The notes beneath the pieces were generated by a model, which searched no databases, was not told the DNA's origin, and saw only the letters and a program-made list of their open reading frames with translations. Shown in pieces: positions 41,698 to 54,178 of a stretch of DNA of 64,000 nucleotides. The DNA is taken from the NCBI GenBank assembly GCA_025677815.1, contig JAIXMP010000027.1, forward strand, positions 588,429 through 652,428. Direction: 5' to 3'. Position numbers and translations under genes: made by a program. This DNA is from Phascolomyces articulosus (taxonomy: Eukaryota > Mucoromycota > Mucoromycetes > Mucorales > Lichtheimiaceae). Every line of letters starts with the position of its first letter. The stretch's first letter is position 1.

Positions 41698-43851
41698 CTT
41701 GGAATGGCTTTGTTATTTTGGCTGTCAAGGTAATGCAATGTGTTGGGAACTATCGTGAAGAAACATTTCTGTGATACTGATTCTCATATTTTATTTCTCT
41801 CTTTTTTTTTCTAAAGTACACGCACCTAAAAGCTGGGAAAAGATGACTTCTGAAAGGAATTTTTTTTATTAATAACCAGTTTCAAGTGCATCCTAGTGGC
41901 ATCCTTAAGGCAGCTGTTTCACTCCTGCTCATCGTGATTATTTTACCATAAACCAATAAAGTTTACCCATTATTTGGTACCTGAGTATCACAAAAAAAAA
42001 AAAAACGATTTTGTGGACCATCACCAATTGTTCCATTGCTATTGTTATTTTTGTGGTGTCATATAAATAATAATGAAGAGGGCATTTAAGAGAGGATGAT
42101 CAACCCTAATCATTTATGATATCTTGTCGTGATAATTATGGCGGATCAATACCAAGCCAATAGAAATGGAGATAACAGAAGAGTAGTGATAAAATAAAGA
42201 GTAACGTGAAAGATGTCGTTTATTGTTTTAATGATCAGGGGTATTTATATGTTTTCTAACTACTTGTGATAATAATAAATTATATAATAAAACTAATGAT
42301 AATAATATGTATACGTGGAATAATGGAGGATGCGATACGTGTTCATGACTGTCAATTGAATACGTGTTCGAGTAATTAATAAGATGATGGATGATAAATA
42401 CGTGGCATAATAAAATGCAAATACGATAGCAGCGATAAGGTGTTACAAAAATAAATTAAAAAAGGAAATGGTAGTAACCCTTATTTTTAGTTACGACAAT
42501 CTTTGATATGTTATGATCAGACATCAGATCATTGGATTACCTGTACATCCAAATCTTTTGAAATCCACTATTGATAATACACTCCAAATATAAACTATGA
42601 GAAATGAAAATCACATAAATAGACCAAGATGTACATAGAATAGAGAAGATTATTTATTTTTGAATTTATCTCTGATTTGAATAACTCGTGTTTCAAAAGA
42701 CTTATCGTTCTTATTACTTTATATTTTGAAGCAACTTCTGTTCTATGTACAACAAAACTTTGACATTTTATTATACTCTACTGCTGTTATAGATTCTGTA
42801 CAAACTACCCTGTTACCAGACCACCAAAGCTTGGGTATTATTATTTAAAGAATTCTTGACGATTTACAGGCAGTCATTTATTTGAATCTTGTCAGCCATT
42901 CCTTTTGATTAATACTGTAACGGTATAACCACTTTGAAAAATTAAATTCTGGCAGGCCAATGAAAAAATTCGGTTGCTTATTGGACTTGTAAACTCAGAG
43001 GCTGCCTATTTTAGAAACGTTTCTTTTTTAGGAATAAATGAGAAAACTACTAATATTTTATACTGATGGCCCGGCAGGGCCGCGAAAAAAAAAAAAAAAA
43101 CCATTTCTATGCAATCCTCTGTTGGTGTTTACAATAAATAAATATAAAATGGTGTTGTGATATATATTTCAACTACCAGTAAATTTATCCACTATAATAT
43201 ACGGTTTCGCGTATTGATTAATGCCGAAAGATGTATACTACTTTGTTGGATCAATGCGGTCTCTAGTTTTTTTTTATGTTGGTTCCTTTAAAGATAATAA
43301 TGCTTTAATCAAACCATAAGCTATTGCAATAATATAATTAAATAAACCATTCTTTGATTTATCTCTAGCAAGTATCAGAAGTTGAAGTATTTTTTTAATT
43401 ACGCGACAATTAAACATTGATAGAATATAATTGTGATTAATAATTTTCTTTCAATTTTTTTCTGCATAATAACTGAATGTAGTATAGATTTTTGGATTGC
43501 TAAAGATACTGGTTTGCTTTGTTTGGTTGTCATGATTATGTTCATAAATTCAAAAGGTTAATAAATGAACTTCTGTCATATGACGGAATATTTGATGATA
43601 TACATAATAATCAACTTACACAGATTACCACCATTATGAAAACACAGACTAAACCCATCATAATCATATCCATGTCACTAATATCAAGCTGTTTCTTTAT
43701 TGAACCGGCTATTATCGATAATATCTAAAACAACGCGTTGACTCAATCTAAGAGCATCAATATCCATAATCACTATCTATGATATTACAGTGGTTCCATT
43801 CCATCCTTACTAACAGCAGTAACTTGTAATTGTTATATGAATATTCTTTCT

Positions 43852-43857
43852 CTCTTC

Positions 43858-43895
<38 letters not shown>

Positions 43896-43897
43896 TA
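43852..43897. repeat. (CT)n(CA)n compound microsatellite
   Basis: A CT run followed directly by a CA run on the plus strand. Confidence 0.9.
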
Positions 43898-44021
43898 CAC
43901 AAAAGGTAGAACTTTTGAGTAAGATTCTCAATAAGTACAGGTTTTTTCACAAGAAGTTGACCGTAGCGTTTTTATAATCGCGAATGTGTTTTTTGAAATC
44001 GTGATGGTGGTTTTTTTTTTC

Positions 44022-44215
44022 ATACAAAACGTTTTTAATTTTCATGCCAAACATTTTTAATCTCCACACTGAACGTTTTTAATTTTCGCGCCAACTTTTT
44101 TTTATTTTCGCGCTCAATAATTTTTATATTAGTGCCTAACGTTTTTCATATCCATACTATGGTTTTTAATATTCAAGCTAAACATTTTGAATAATCGCAC
44201 TGAATATCGCATAAT
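44022..44215. repeat. Degenerate minisatellite, about 22-23 bp period
   Basis: At least seven diverged copies of a unit like AACGTTTTTAATTTTCGCGCC. The recurring parts are AACGTTTTTAAT/AACATTTTTAAT followed by TTCATGCC, TTCGCGCC or TTCGCGCTC. More distant echoes (TTTTCGTGGTAAAAG, TTTTTCATGCTAAAT) extend to about 44360. No coding frame. Confidence 0.6.
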
Positions 44216-45289
44216 CCATGGAGCACTTCTAGATAATCCGCACATAATGAAATAAAATTCACGATAAGAATACAATAATTTTCGTGGTAAAAGTAGTGTT
44301 ATTCATGATAATAACTTATAATCCGTGAAAGGTAATATATTTTTCATGCTAAATAAGAATAATCCGTTGATAAAAAACAATTAATCATGGCTGAAAGTTT
44401 TTTATTTATTATACTACTATACATACAAACTCATCTTTATTTACATATATTTATAGTTTATAATCCATTTATTATTGATGGGTTCATAAAACAAAGCGTT
44501 ATGTAGCATGAGTTGGTATATATGGAAGTCAAAGTGTTGGCATAAAGATTATATAAATTCATGACCGCTACGTGTTCTGCTCTTCTTTATCTTTTTCGTT
44601 TTCATGTTTTTTTTTATTTCATAAAATGGTCCGATCTCAAAAAAGAAAATAATAGAAACACAACATGGTAATACAATACTCAGTAATCGCAAAAGCTATA
44701 ACGGTGTTAGCAATGGCGTTAGTATTCAGCAGTTAATTCAGGTTGGTTTTTATTTTTATTTTTATTTTTTATTTTTTTGGATGACCATGGTAAAAGATAA
44801 AGAGAACGACCAGAATATAACGAAAGGGAAAAGCTGACAATCTGACAAAGAAACTTACACAATTTCAGTTGTAAAGTGGAGGCTAGGATTAAATAGAAAG
44901 AGTACTTGGATCAAGGCGATGTGTGAGGGAAGAGGTAAGTATATACTACGCGGTAGTGAGTTGTAAAAAAAAAAAAAATTCCAACAATGCAATAGATGAC
45001 GATATACTCATGATGAAATCACTAAATACCAAGTGTGTACATACGAACGAAGGAATTATAAAGTTTGTTTCTCCCTTGTTTTTGACAAGTTAGAACTGAT
45101 TTATACATCACTAAGCAATGGTCTAAAGGATACTAGTCAGTTGATAAAATAATGTGACAAAGGACAGGATTTCAACTCGCAGGTAAAAAAAAAGATAGTA
45201 AAGCAATGGAATTTGTATAAAGATACTGTTGTGGTAATATGGTAGTTCTCTATTTTGTAACGAAATAAAGCCGACTTAGGTTTATATAA

Positions 45290-46522
45290 TATCAATGTTG
45301 GTCATGTTTGATTTATCCATTAACATGATTAAGTTTACTACTCTGTTGATTGTGGAATAAAGAAAGGGCCAGTTATAGAAAATATGCAGCCTATTAAATA
45401 GAGATAAAAAAATCAGGTTAACATATGGTAAGAATGACAGATATGATGAAAATTTATTATTCAAAGGGGAAAAGACAGTTGATATATGAAGAGCATTGGA
45501 GGCATCGACTTTGTTTAGAACAGCCTCTAGTCGTTGGTCTATGGATTCGTTTTTTGATTCGTCTAATAAATGACGCGGACATGACAATTGAATGTCGCGG
45601 AAAAGGTCTTCTACTGGGTTCTACGAATCAACCTGGCAGGGAAAAAATAGAACACGGTGGCCACTGGCCTCGATTCTCTCTTTTAATGGTTCTATTATTT
45701 CATTTGGTCCAGCGTCCAAGCAAAAGAAAAAGTTTTGGCACTCCTTTTCATTAAACTTGGTGATAACACATCAATGAATACCTCCATGTTTGTTGTGGTA
45801 GGCAGTCCTTCAAGGCAGGAAATGGACTGATCGACGATCCAGTTTGGCAAAATGCAACCAAAACATACATATTAACAGTAGGCTCGGCTGGCGATACCGT
45901 CAACTTTTTTGGTTTTGTTACTTCTGGATATATGCGGCGTAAATTATTGATATATGATGCTTCACCAATAAATACGCAATTGGTACGCACATCCAGATCT
46001 GGCTGTCCATACGTTACCAATACTGGGTGTCATACTCTTTGTTTTCGGCTACTGTTGGCAATGGTGGAAAGCTTGGAAAACGTTCGAAGGTGATTCTACC
46101 ATTCAATCATAACTACTTTTGCAGTGCCGTTACTGAAGGTACATCAGTCGTTCCATTCTCTTCAATAGCAGAGTGGATGCCTTCAATCGATAGAGATGGA
46201 TTCTCATCCACCTGATTCAATATAATAGATACCAACTCTCGTGAGAATATGGCCTTTGGTTTACGACCTCTTTTGGCTGGTAAAGGAGTACCACGAAACT
46301 TGTAACGTTTAAGAGCATCGCGCAGCGTACTCTCCTTTAAACCATATCTTGTTGCTGCTTTTTGGATGGTCAACCTATAATACTTCACATCCTTGTAAGC
46401 TAGCTTGATCTGGGCGTCCGAATTTTTAAGGTAATGTCTATTACCACACTGCCTTCGTACCTTATTGATATGGCTGCTATTGGGAGCTTTGACGCACTTT
46501 CCCTTTGCCTTTCTTATGACAT
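45290..46522 (-). pseudogene. Tc1/mariner/IS630-like transposase, broken
   Basis: Minus strand. The N-terminal helix-turn-helix region is intact: KLAYKDVKYYRLTIQKAATR, YGLKESTLRDALKRYKFRG, the AT-hook-like KRGRKPKA, and SIEGIHSAIEENG. The DDE core is recognisable but damaged: LDVRTNCVFIGEASYINNLR, where the first catalytic Asp (normally VFIDE) is Gly; CLDAGPNEIIEPLKERIEAS with the second Asp; then GHRVLFFPCQ, a stop, and NPVEDLF with the third acidic residue. Several stops and frameshifts lie between them. The 5' part of the gene is cut at 46522 exactly where the 435-bp LTR starts. No terminal inverted repeats were identified. Confidence 0.75.
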
Positions 46523-46957
46523 TGTTGTATCAGAGAGAAATCAATCAATAAAAAGAATAAAAGGAGACGAGATAAGTCAACAAGACCCGAAAATAATGAA
46601 CTACCCTTTATTAAGATAAAAAATAATCTCTCTATTTATAAGAAAGTGCTCATCATGGATGGACTATCACAACTTGCACATTATGGTGTAATATTAGAAT
46701 ATAGATTGCATCATTTGGATTGCATGTTATGAGGACAGTATATTTAAGTAGACCATGAATGATATCGTTAGAAGGATTGCATGATCCAGCATAATTAACA
46801 ATATGTGAAAGAGGATGGTGCAATACTGTGTGTAACATAAGTAATTATCCAAATAGAATCACCGCACAAGTGAGATATAGGGTGAATGACAGTAATAATA
46901 ATAATAATAATGAAGAATTATTATTTATTGTGAAGCCATTGTATGTTGGATACAACA
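46523..46957 (-). mobile_element. 435-bp LTR, copy A (inverted orientation)
   Basis: Reverse complement of the LTR at 48215-48649, same length and nearly identical. Ends are TGTTGTATC...GATACAACA. In its own orientation it has a TATAAATA box and an AATAAA signal. The flanking pentamers differ (GACAT left, GTAAT right), so there is no target duplication. To the left the Tc1-like transposase is truncated; to the right the leader of Element 1 begins without its own LTR. Confidence 0.8.
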
Positions 46958-46969
46958 GTAATATACGTT

Positions 46970-47400
46970 AATATTACTGGTGCTCACTAAATATCACGAA
47001 CTGATATATAAAAACTTTAGTTGCTATAAGAATTGTAATTATAAGAAGCAAATCTTATTAGTAACATCGTGTTGCTCACCAAAAGCCCTGTTACTCAATA
47101 TCATTAAATATAACTGATTAACACATTTTGGTGTTTACACTCAATTATCATATCATAAATTATTATCTATCTTACAAGCAACATATATAGTGTTCACACT
47201 TTCATCACCACTAAATTACCACCAAACCAAATATCAGGGCAACACATTTTGGTGCTCACTACAGGGGCATCGAGTGATTATTATGAGAATCAAGTCATTA
47301 TCAAGGCAGATCAAACATAACACTTGATCTTGTACTGTAAAATCAATTACTAACGACAAACAAATACAAATACCACAAGACACACTTTTGGAGCTTACTA
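46970..47400 (+). repeat. Element 1 leader with recurring TGGTGCTCAC-like words
   Basis: TGGTGCTCACT occurs at about 46979 and, preceded by TTT, at about 47250. Variants (GTTGCTCACC, TTTGGTGTTTACAC, AGTGTTCACAC, TTTGGAGCTTAC) are spaced irregularly between 47070 and 47395. Because a primer-binding site begins with TGG, the first or the 47250 copy (followed by TACAGGGGC) are candidates. No matching tRNA gene is in the window. Confidence 0.35.
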
Positions 47401-47420
47401 CCGAATATCAAGTACCAACA

Positions 47421-48214
47421 ATGGACTATTTCATACCAGGTGCTTTTGGAAATCGACAACAAGTACAAGCCGAATTAAACCTGTTGGACGATCGAAACCC
47501 TTTAGCTATACCACAGCCACCTATTTATCATGGATTTGAAAATGAGGACTTTCGAACATTTAGACAAGAATTTACCTCATACATTTTACTTACTGGCGCA
47601 CAAACTGAAAACCGACGATTGGAACTACTACAAGGAGTATTACGAGTTCCGGCTTTAACCCAATACCTGATCAATATAATACCAAACATGAACAAGGACC
47701 ACGATGAACAACACACCACCTACACTGTATCTGCAGCACTGGACTCCTTGGAAGAATATTTTATTACCGACTATGATTTACAAAGATATCGAGATTACTT
47801 TAGCACCATTACACAACGGTATGGCGAAAGTCCTCAATCTTTCCTTGGTCGCGTACATCAAGCAGCATATGACGCAGATATTAAAAATACAGAACGTATT
47901 GAATCCACATTCAAGGCTGGATTGTTACCGGAAATCAGAAAACACTGTATAAAAATGTGTGCAATGGAACACAAAGATATTCTTCAAAAAGCTGAAGGTT
48001 ACTGGAATGCTGAACGACAAGACCGACTTTCAAGGCGACAACCCTTATACCGACAAAGGAAAAATTCATTTAACTGCCTCGACAACACCGAAAACGAACA
48101 ATATGAGGAAGATCGTGCCTTACAAGAAGAAATTGACAATCTGACACGTCAAGGATACTCATTAGCAAATGCAATTCGAATTATTGGAAACCCCAATAAT
48201 ACAATTAATAACTA
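47421..48214 (+). pseudogene. Element 1 gag, N-terminal part (interrupted)
   Basis: The frame from ATG 47421 (MDYFIPGAFGNRQQVQAELN) reads as a retrotransposon capsid: PPIYHGFENEDFRTFRQEF, LELLQGVLRVPALTQYL, LDSLEEYFITDYDLQRYRDY, and the typical capsid phrase RYGESPQSFLGRVHQAAYDA. It stays open to 48214, where a solo LTR interrupts it; the apparent stop at 48251 lies inside that LTR. On the far side (from 48650) it resumes as a Gln/Asn/Arg-rich tail. The domain is intact up to the insertion, so the element was recently able to encode capsid. Confidence 0.75.
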
Positions 48215-48649
48215 TGTTGTATCCAACATACAATGGCTTCACAATAAATAATAATTCTTCACTATTATTATTATTATTATTGTCATTCACCCTATATCTC
48301 ACTTGTGCGGTGATTCTATTTGGATAATTACTTATGTTACACACAGTATTGCACCATCCTCTTTCACATATTGTTAATTATGCTGGATCACGCAATCCTT
48401 CTAACGATATCATTCATGGTCTACTTAAATATACTGTCCTCATAACACGCAATCCAAATGATGCAATCTATACTCTAATATTACACCATAATGTGCAAGT
48501 TGTGATAGTCCATCCATGATGAGCACTTTCTTATAAATAGAGAGATTATTTTTTATCTTAATAAAGGGTAGTTCATTATTTTCGGGTCTCATTGACTTAT
48601 CTCGTCTCCTTTTATTCTTTTTATTGATTGATTTCTCTCTGATACAACA
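48215..48649 (+). mobile_element. 435-bp solo LTR, copy B, inserted in Element 1 gag
   Basis: Starts TGTTGTATCC, ends GATACAACA, flanked on both sides by the 5-bp target duplication AACTA (48210-48214 and 48650-48654). It contains TATAAATA and AATAAA in the plus orientation. No internal retrotransposon sequence, so it is a solo LTR left by recombination. Confidence 0.9.
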
Positions 48650-50800
48650 AACTATAGTATCTAAAGATCACGAAACCGCTATTACAATAACAAAGAGAGC
48701 TACCATCGACGACCAAGATTTCAACCACACAACAGAGAAAATCGACAGCAAAGTCAACAACAATCAAATCGGCGTTATGACAACGTAGAACAAAGACAAC
48801 GGATCAATAATCAACCAACACGATTCAACAACGATACAAAGGAAAACTCAAGTCAATGGAATCGCTCGCAGAAATATGAATCTCGACAATTACAATGACA
48901 AGATGACCCGCAATCATGTCGAGATCAAAGAGATTATAATAATAAATCCATACCGCCAAAAGGATATCAAGAACGACGACACAGTAATGGCTACAGCTAA
49001 TTCAATTATTTGGAGAATCAAGATTCAGATGGATACTTGTCAGATCCATATTGGGATGATAATTACTACTCTAGTGATGGTGATATGGATTACTACGAGT
49101 ACGAACCTTATTACAACGTGCCAAAAAACTAGATGGGTGAGTTGCAAGAAACAGTCAACTCGGCGCCCAGAATTCATCCTATAAACCCGTTTACCAAAAT
49201 CGAAATCACAACGATGACAATTATAATCAACCACAAAAATACACGAACAAAAAGCCTTGACATCATAAGAACAGACAACCAGAACCAACGAATAAAAGAA
49301 ATAACTTCAACAATGAATTATATATGGCACAAAAACGACCATTAGAGAATAATGAAACGGAACAGCACACAAAGAGACGAAGCATGAATTTACGATCTGG
49401 AACATCCATCAACAAAATTGTTAAACCTGGACCCTCCAAAAAGAAACAACGACATATCCAATTTCAAGAAGAGGATATTCAAGAACCAATACCAAGTCAA
49501 AATCGAGGATATCAAAGAATACCAAGAGTAATACCAGCCGAAGAGACTCCAGAACCACGTCATCAAGACACATCTGCAGAAATGTATCAAACACCACCAC
49601 CTGCACCTGAAAGAAATCCATACAATAAAAATAATCGACTGAATAATATTGCAATGGATGTAGATCAAGAAATGGTTGAACAAACTCAAATTAATGATTC
49701 AAGGAACACTTCATCAAAACTAAACAAGGGAAAGGGATTGGCACGAAACCAGCAAAAACCAAACCCTCCAAAGGAATCAAGAAAACGAAAACCAAAAAGT
49801 AAACTATATATTGAATATGATATCGTACAAGACATATCAAATCGAACGGCGCAAATAACAATTGGAGACCTTATCAAGGCATGTCCGAAATTCAGACGAG
49901 AATTACATGGCTTTACATCGATATGGCGAAACAAAGACTGAGATCTGAATTTTATGGATCTACATACAAAAATTGATTCCACTGCTGCCTATACAACCTT
50001 TCACTTAAAAGGACGACCAATTGAAACACTTATTGATACTGGAGCAGCAAAAACATGTATATCTTGAACATTAGCTGACGAACTACAAATGAAAATATCT
50101 AGACCATCTACAATTAGATTTACCCTAGGAAATGGATCATTATAAGCATCTCAAGGAATTATACAAAATGTTCATATCCAAGTAGGAAACATCTTAAATA
50201 TACCTACTAATTTAGAAGTTTTGTCTGGATCCCCAGTACACTTAGTTATTGGAAATAACTGGCTTAATCTTGCAAAAGCAAAAATTGATTTCGGAAATGC
50301 AACGTTAACGATCAACTATAAAAATCAACAAGTCTGTGTACCATTGGCTTATACCTGGGACATGAAACATCAACGATTGCAAACTCGAACCTTACCGTAA
50401 ATAACAGAAATCGAAGATGAAGAAGATAACTCATATTCTGAAGGCGAAACAGACGAATCATCTTCATACAGCGAATTAACTGACGAAACTAAAGAAAGTG
50501 AAAGCGACGAGTATTCTACATCATCAGAAGACATTTCCACAGAATCCGAAGGAGAACTCACAGACGAGGATGTTACTGAATTCTACTTAAACGACGACCG
50601 AAAAAGCTACAAGATGCAATTTAGAGAATGGAGAGCTGATGATGGTTCCATTTGTTATGAAGTACATAACGCGGAAGACATCAAAATACCAGCAAGAACC
50701 AAAATCAATGTAATTGGAGAATTACCACAACAATTTGAAATGGATATGATGTTTTATCCCCAAGTATCCATGCTGTACCATTTGAATTGATTAATTATCC
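48650..50800 (+). pseudogene. Element 1 gag C-terminus and aspartic protease, broken
   Basis: 48650-49330: Gln/Asn/Arg/Tyr-rich gag tail with several stops (for example after RQLQ and KN). 49324-49941: a 205-codon frame, Lys/Pro-rich, ending TIGDLIKACPKFRRELHGFT, the conserved linker before protease. 49960-50400: aspartic protease with GRPIETLIDTGAAKTCIS (catalytic DTGA at about 50035) and LSGSPVHLVIGNNWLN, interrupted by TGA and TAA codons. 50400-50800: very acidic Ser/Glu/Asp linker. Frame changes near 49320 and 50790 also break it. Confidence 0.65.
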
Positions 50801-50999
50801 TAAAATACATGCTGGAACAACAAACTGCATGGTTACCTTGGAAAATTACATATTTGGTGACATTAAAATCCCAAATGGATGCTTATTGGGAGACTACATG
50901 CCAAGGCATTATATACGAGAAACAGACTCAGACGAACCTGATAGTCCATCAGATTTATATAATGAAGAAATATATGGATACGAATATAATCCAAATTTC

Positions 51000-52900
51000 C
51001 CATACTCACTACTTCAATGACAAGGCGCTAGATATGGAGAAGATTTCTTCTTCATTAATGACGAGATACCAACATCGATATCATTGGAGACAAGGAATAT
51101 ACGAAATGATGTCTTAGAAATTTGGTCAACAGAAACCATTATCATTCCAACAAATTCGACAATTCAAGTACACGGACAATTTTCAAGAATTATACAAAGA
51201 AGACTACGATTTGAACCTGAACGCGGAATATCCCCAGAAGAATCAAGACACGAGTATTATTGTCAAGACATTGAACCAGGAGCTACTTTATTCACCATCT
51301 CCATCCATAATTATTTACCCTCACAATTGACAATACCTCCACCCAGCTTTATTGGAACGTTTCATGAAATACAAGATAAGACGAAATCAAGCAGTCAATC
51401 TGAACAAATCGACGCCCGGACAAAATCATTAACTGATGAACAACTAAATCTACTCAACATACCTGAAATACCTGGAGACCGAGATGGAAACCTTCAAAAA
51501 GAGTTCATTAAACTCATAACACAATATCAAGATTGTTTTGCATGGACAGACGACGACCTTGGATGTAATGACATCCTAGAGCATAAAATTACACTAAAAC
51601 CAGATGCAGTACCAGTCGCTTCAAAACCCTATAGATTGGCACCAGTAGAAGCAGCTGCATTAAAACAAGAACTTGACTGATATTGCCAACTCGGAATCAT
51701 ACGACCATCAACATCACCTTGGGCTGCACCTGTAATGCTAATCAAGAAAAAGGATAAGAAATCATATCGATTCATTGCTGACATGAGAGGACTAAACAAA
51801 TCATCTATCCGACCAGCAACTTATGTGGATAATTTCTGGCAAGAATTACAAGCAGCTGGATCCTCCAAAATATTTTCAAGTCTCGACTTAAAGGATGGAT
51901 ATTTTCAAGTTAAACTTGATGAAGAAAGCAAATATCTGACTGCATTTTCGACGAAATTTGGAGCATTTGAATTTAATCGTTTACCACAAGGATATCATGC
52001 CGCACCATCCGTATTTGTAACCCTTATCCGACTTGCCTTTCAAAAAGAGGAAGACATTATTTGCAAATACCTCGATGATTTATTCATACATTCCAAAGAT
52101 ACAAAAGAACATCTTGAACACCTGGAACGTATATTCAAATGTGTTAGAAAAGCTGGATTAAAATTAGGAGTAAAGAAATGTTACTTCTTTAAAAACAAAA
52201 TTACTTTTCTTAGACACGAAATCACTGGTGAAGGCATATGTGCTGATAAAGCACGAACGAAGAAAATCCAAGAACTACCCTTACCAAAAACAGTATCACA
52301 ATTAAAATCGTTTCTTAGATGTGCATCCTGGTATAGAAACTGGATATCATGATTTAGTGCTATAGCTCGAGTATTATATAACCAAACCAAAAGTGACACA
52401 AAACCATGGGGTGAAAAGGAAACCAATGCCTTTAATAAATTGAAAGATGCTCTTATATTACCGCCTATCCTGGCAAGACCAGACTTCCACAAGCCTTTTA
52501 TACTACGAGTCGAGGCATCAAAAGAAGCCTTTGGAGCTGCCCTTATGCAGAAGGATGAGAATGGAAAAGAAAGAGTTATCTCTTACCATTCACATGTAAC
52601 CACAAAAGGAGAATCCAACTATTCTGCATTGAAACTGGAAACTGCCTGCCTAGTATATAGCGTTCGATTATTGAAACCATTCTTGTTAAACAAGTTCGAC
52701 GTATATTGTGACCATAGTGCTCTTAGAGGAATATTGAACCAAAAAGAACCTACTGGAATTATAGCAAGATGGATAGAATTATTGAGCGAATACGAATTTG
52801 ACGTTTATTACAAAAGTGCACACCAAAACTGAAATGTGGACTTCCTCAGCAGACTACCTAGATTCGGAGAAAACAACAACGATAAATTTGACTGATATCT
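51000..52900 (+). pseudogene. Element 1 reverse transcriptase and RNase H, broken by stops
   Basis: One reading frame with internal TGA codons. RT: RLAPVEAAALKQELD, a TGA, then GIIRPSTSPWAAPVMLI, FSSLDLKDGYFQVKLDEESK, FNRLPQGYHAAPSVFV, and the catalytic ICKYLDDLFIHS (YLDD at about 52069-52080). RNase H: RVEASKEAFGAALMQ, SNYSALKLETACLVYSVRLL, FDVYCDHSALRGIL, then NVDFLSRLPRF. TGA codons at 51678, 52350 and 52830 interrupt it. Some probably replace Trp (between LD and YCQLG) or another single-step codon. Confidence 0.75.
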
Positions 52901-53329
52901 ACGATTTAAAATGGGCAATTTTGAAGATGTCAAAGTAAGGGAAAACCAAGAAGAGGAAATGACGAACAATAACGAAAAGTACAAAACGAAAAGACAGCAA
53001 CAATCAAAAGACAAAAATCCAGGATAGCAATAGTCACATTCACACAGTATGACACAAGAACAGAAAGGATCGACATATAAACAGTAATACAAACCTTAAT
53101 TTCAACAATCACCAGATAACAACACCACACCACACCAGATATTATCAAAACAAACTATTACAATGCATCAACATTAACATAAACACACGCAACCCGACGC
53201 CTACAACAAATAACAATAGACGCAACAATACACACTAAAAGCACAGACGCCTTTACACATACACACATGAGAAATATATACGTATATATTGTAAATATAT
53301 CTCACATAATAATTTACCAACATGGACAG

Positions 53330-54178
53330 CCACCTCTACAACAATCTAAAATATTATATCGAGAATCAAGAATATCACCCAAATTGTGATAGCAACACGA
53401 AAAGGACTGTTTGCAAACAATGCAAAAATTATTTTGCCAAAGAAGGAAAACTTTATCGATAAGGAGAAAAACCAAAAATACTACTCATGGAAGACACCCT
53501 ACAAGAGGCGCTATACATTTATCATACTCATCCATTTGGAGGACACTTTGCATATGAGAATACACTCCGAAAAATTAGGCAGAAATATCATTGTTACAAA
53601 CTAGCTGAAAAAGTTAAGGAGTATGTCAAAACTTATCCTCGATGTCAATAACAAGAAAAGCCAAAAATCAAGGAAATCTTATATCCAATTCCCACGAATG
53701 ATTTGCCCTTTTATTATATTCAAATCGATGCCAAACATCTCCCTATATCAAGAGCAGGATTTCGCTACTTACTTACAGCCTATTGCATATTTAGTAAATA
53801 TGTTGAAAGCAAACCATTAGAACGACTAAATGGAGCTGAAGTATCATCATTTATTTTGAATGAAATTATTATAAGACACTCCTGTCCTGCTATCATACAA
53901 ACTGATAGAGGGAAAGAAAATGTTAATGATATTGTGAAATCAGTCTGTGAACAATATGGAATTGAAATGAGAAAAGGAAGCAGCTTTCACCCACAATCAC
54001 AAGGAGGAATTGAGCGATGGCATAGAACAGTTAATGCAATGTTACGAAAATTAGATGCAGAAGAAAAACAAGATTGGCATCTTTATATCAGTCCACTGCT
54101 CTTTGCATACAGAACAATAAAACAAGAAACGACGAAACAGACACCATTCTTCCTAGTATATGGACGAGAAGCACATAC
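53330..54178 (+). pseudogene. Element 1 integrase, N-terminal and catalytic domains (interrupted)
   Basis: Zinc region with HTHPFGGHF, but the first Cys of the expected C-P-R-C is Tyr (TYPRCQ) and a TAA follows. The catalytic triad is present: YIQIDAKHLP (Asp), AIIQTDRGKENV (Asp), SQGGIERWHRTVNAML (Glu). The frame is open to GREAHT at 54178, where Element 2 is inserted; the continuation begins at 60544 after the second target-duplication copy. A Gln/Asn-rich stretch with many stops (52930-53380) separates it from RNase H. Confidence 0.75.

Larger units (their letters stand above)
40874..45280. other. AT-rich intergenic stretch with relic frames and microsatellites
   Basis: Minus frames at 41489-41298 (63 codons) and 41738-41535 (67 codons, with a CLYC...HIF...H pattern reminiscent of a C2H2 finger) could be gene scraps; neither is supported further. 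A (CT)n(CA)n microsatellite lies at 43852-43897. An exon-like phrase before a GTAAGT donor occurs at about 44869-44936. No intact gene. Confidence 0.45.

Noticed and set aside
44625..44936. Exon-like phrases (GNTILSNRKSYNGVSNGVS; SVVKWRLGLNRKSTWIKAM before GTAAGT)
   Set aside because: They cannot be joined in one phase and are separated by stops; likely a relic, too weak to list as a gene.
45425..45754. 109-codon plus-strand frame opposite the transposase
   Set aside because: Antisense shadow of the Tc1/IS630-like transposase, whose motifs read on the minus strand.
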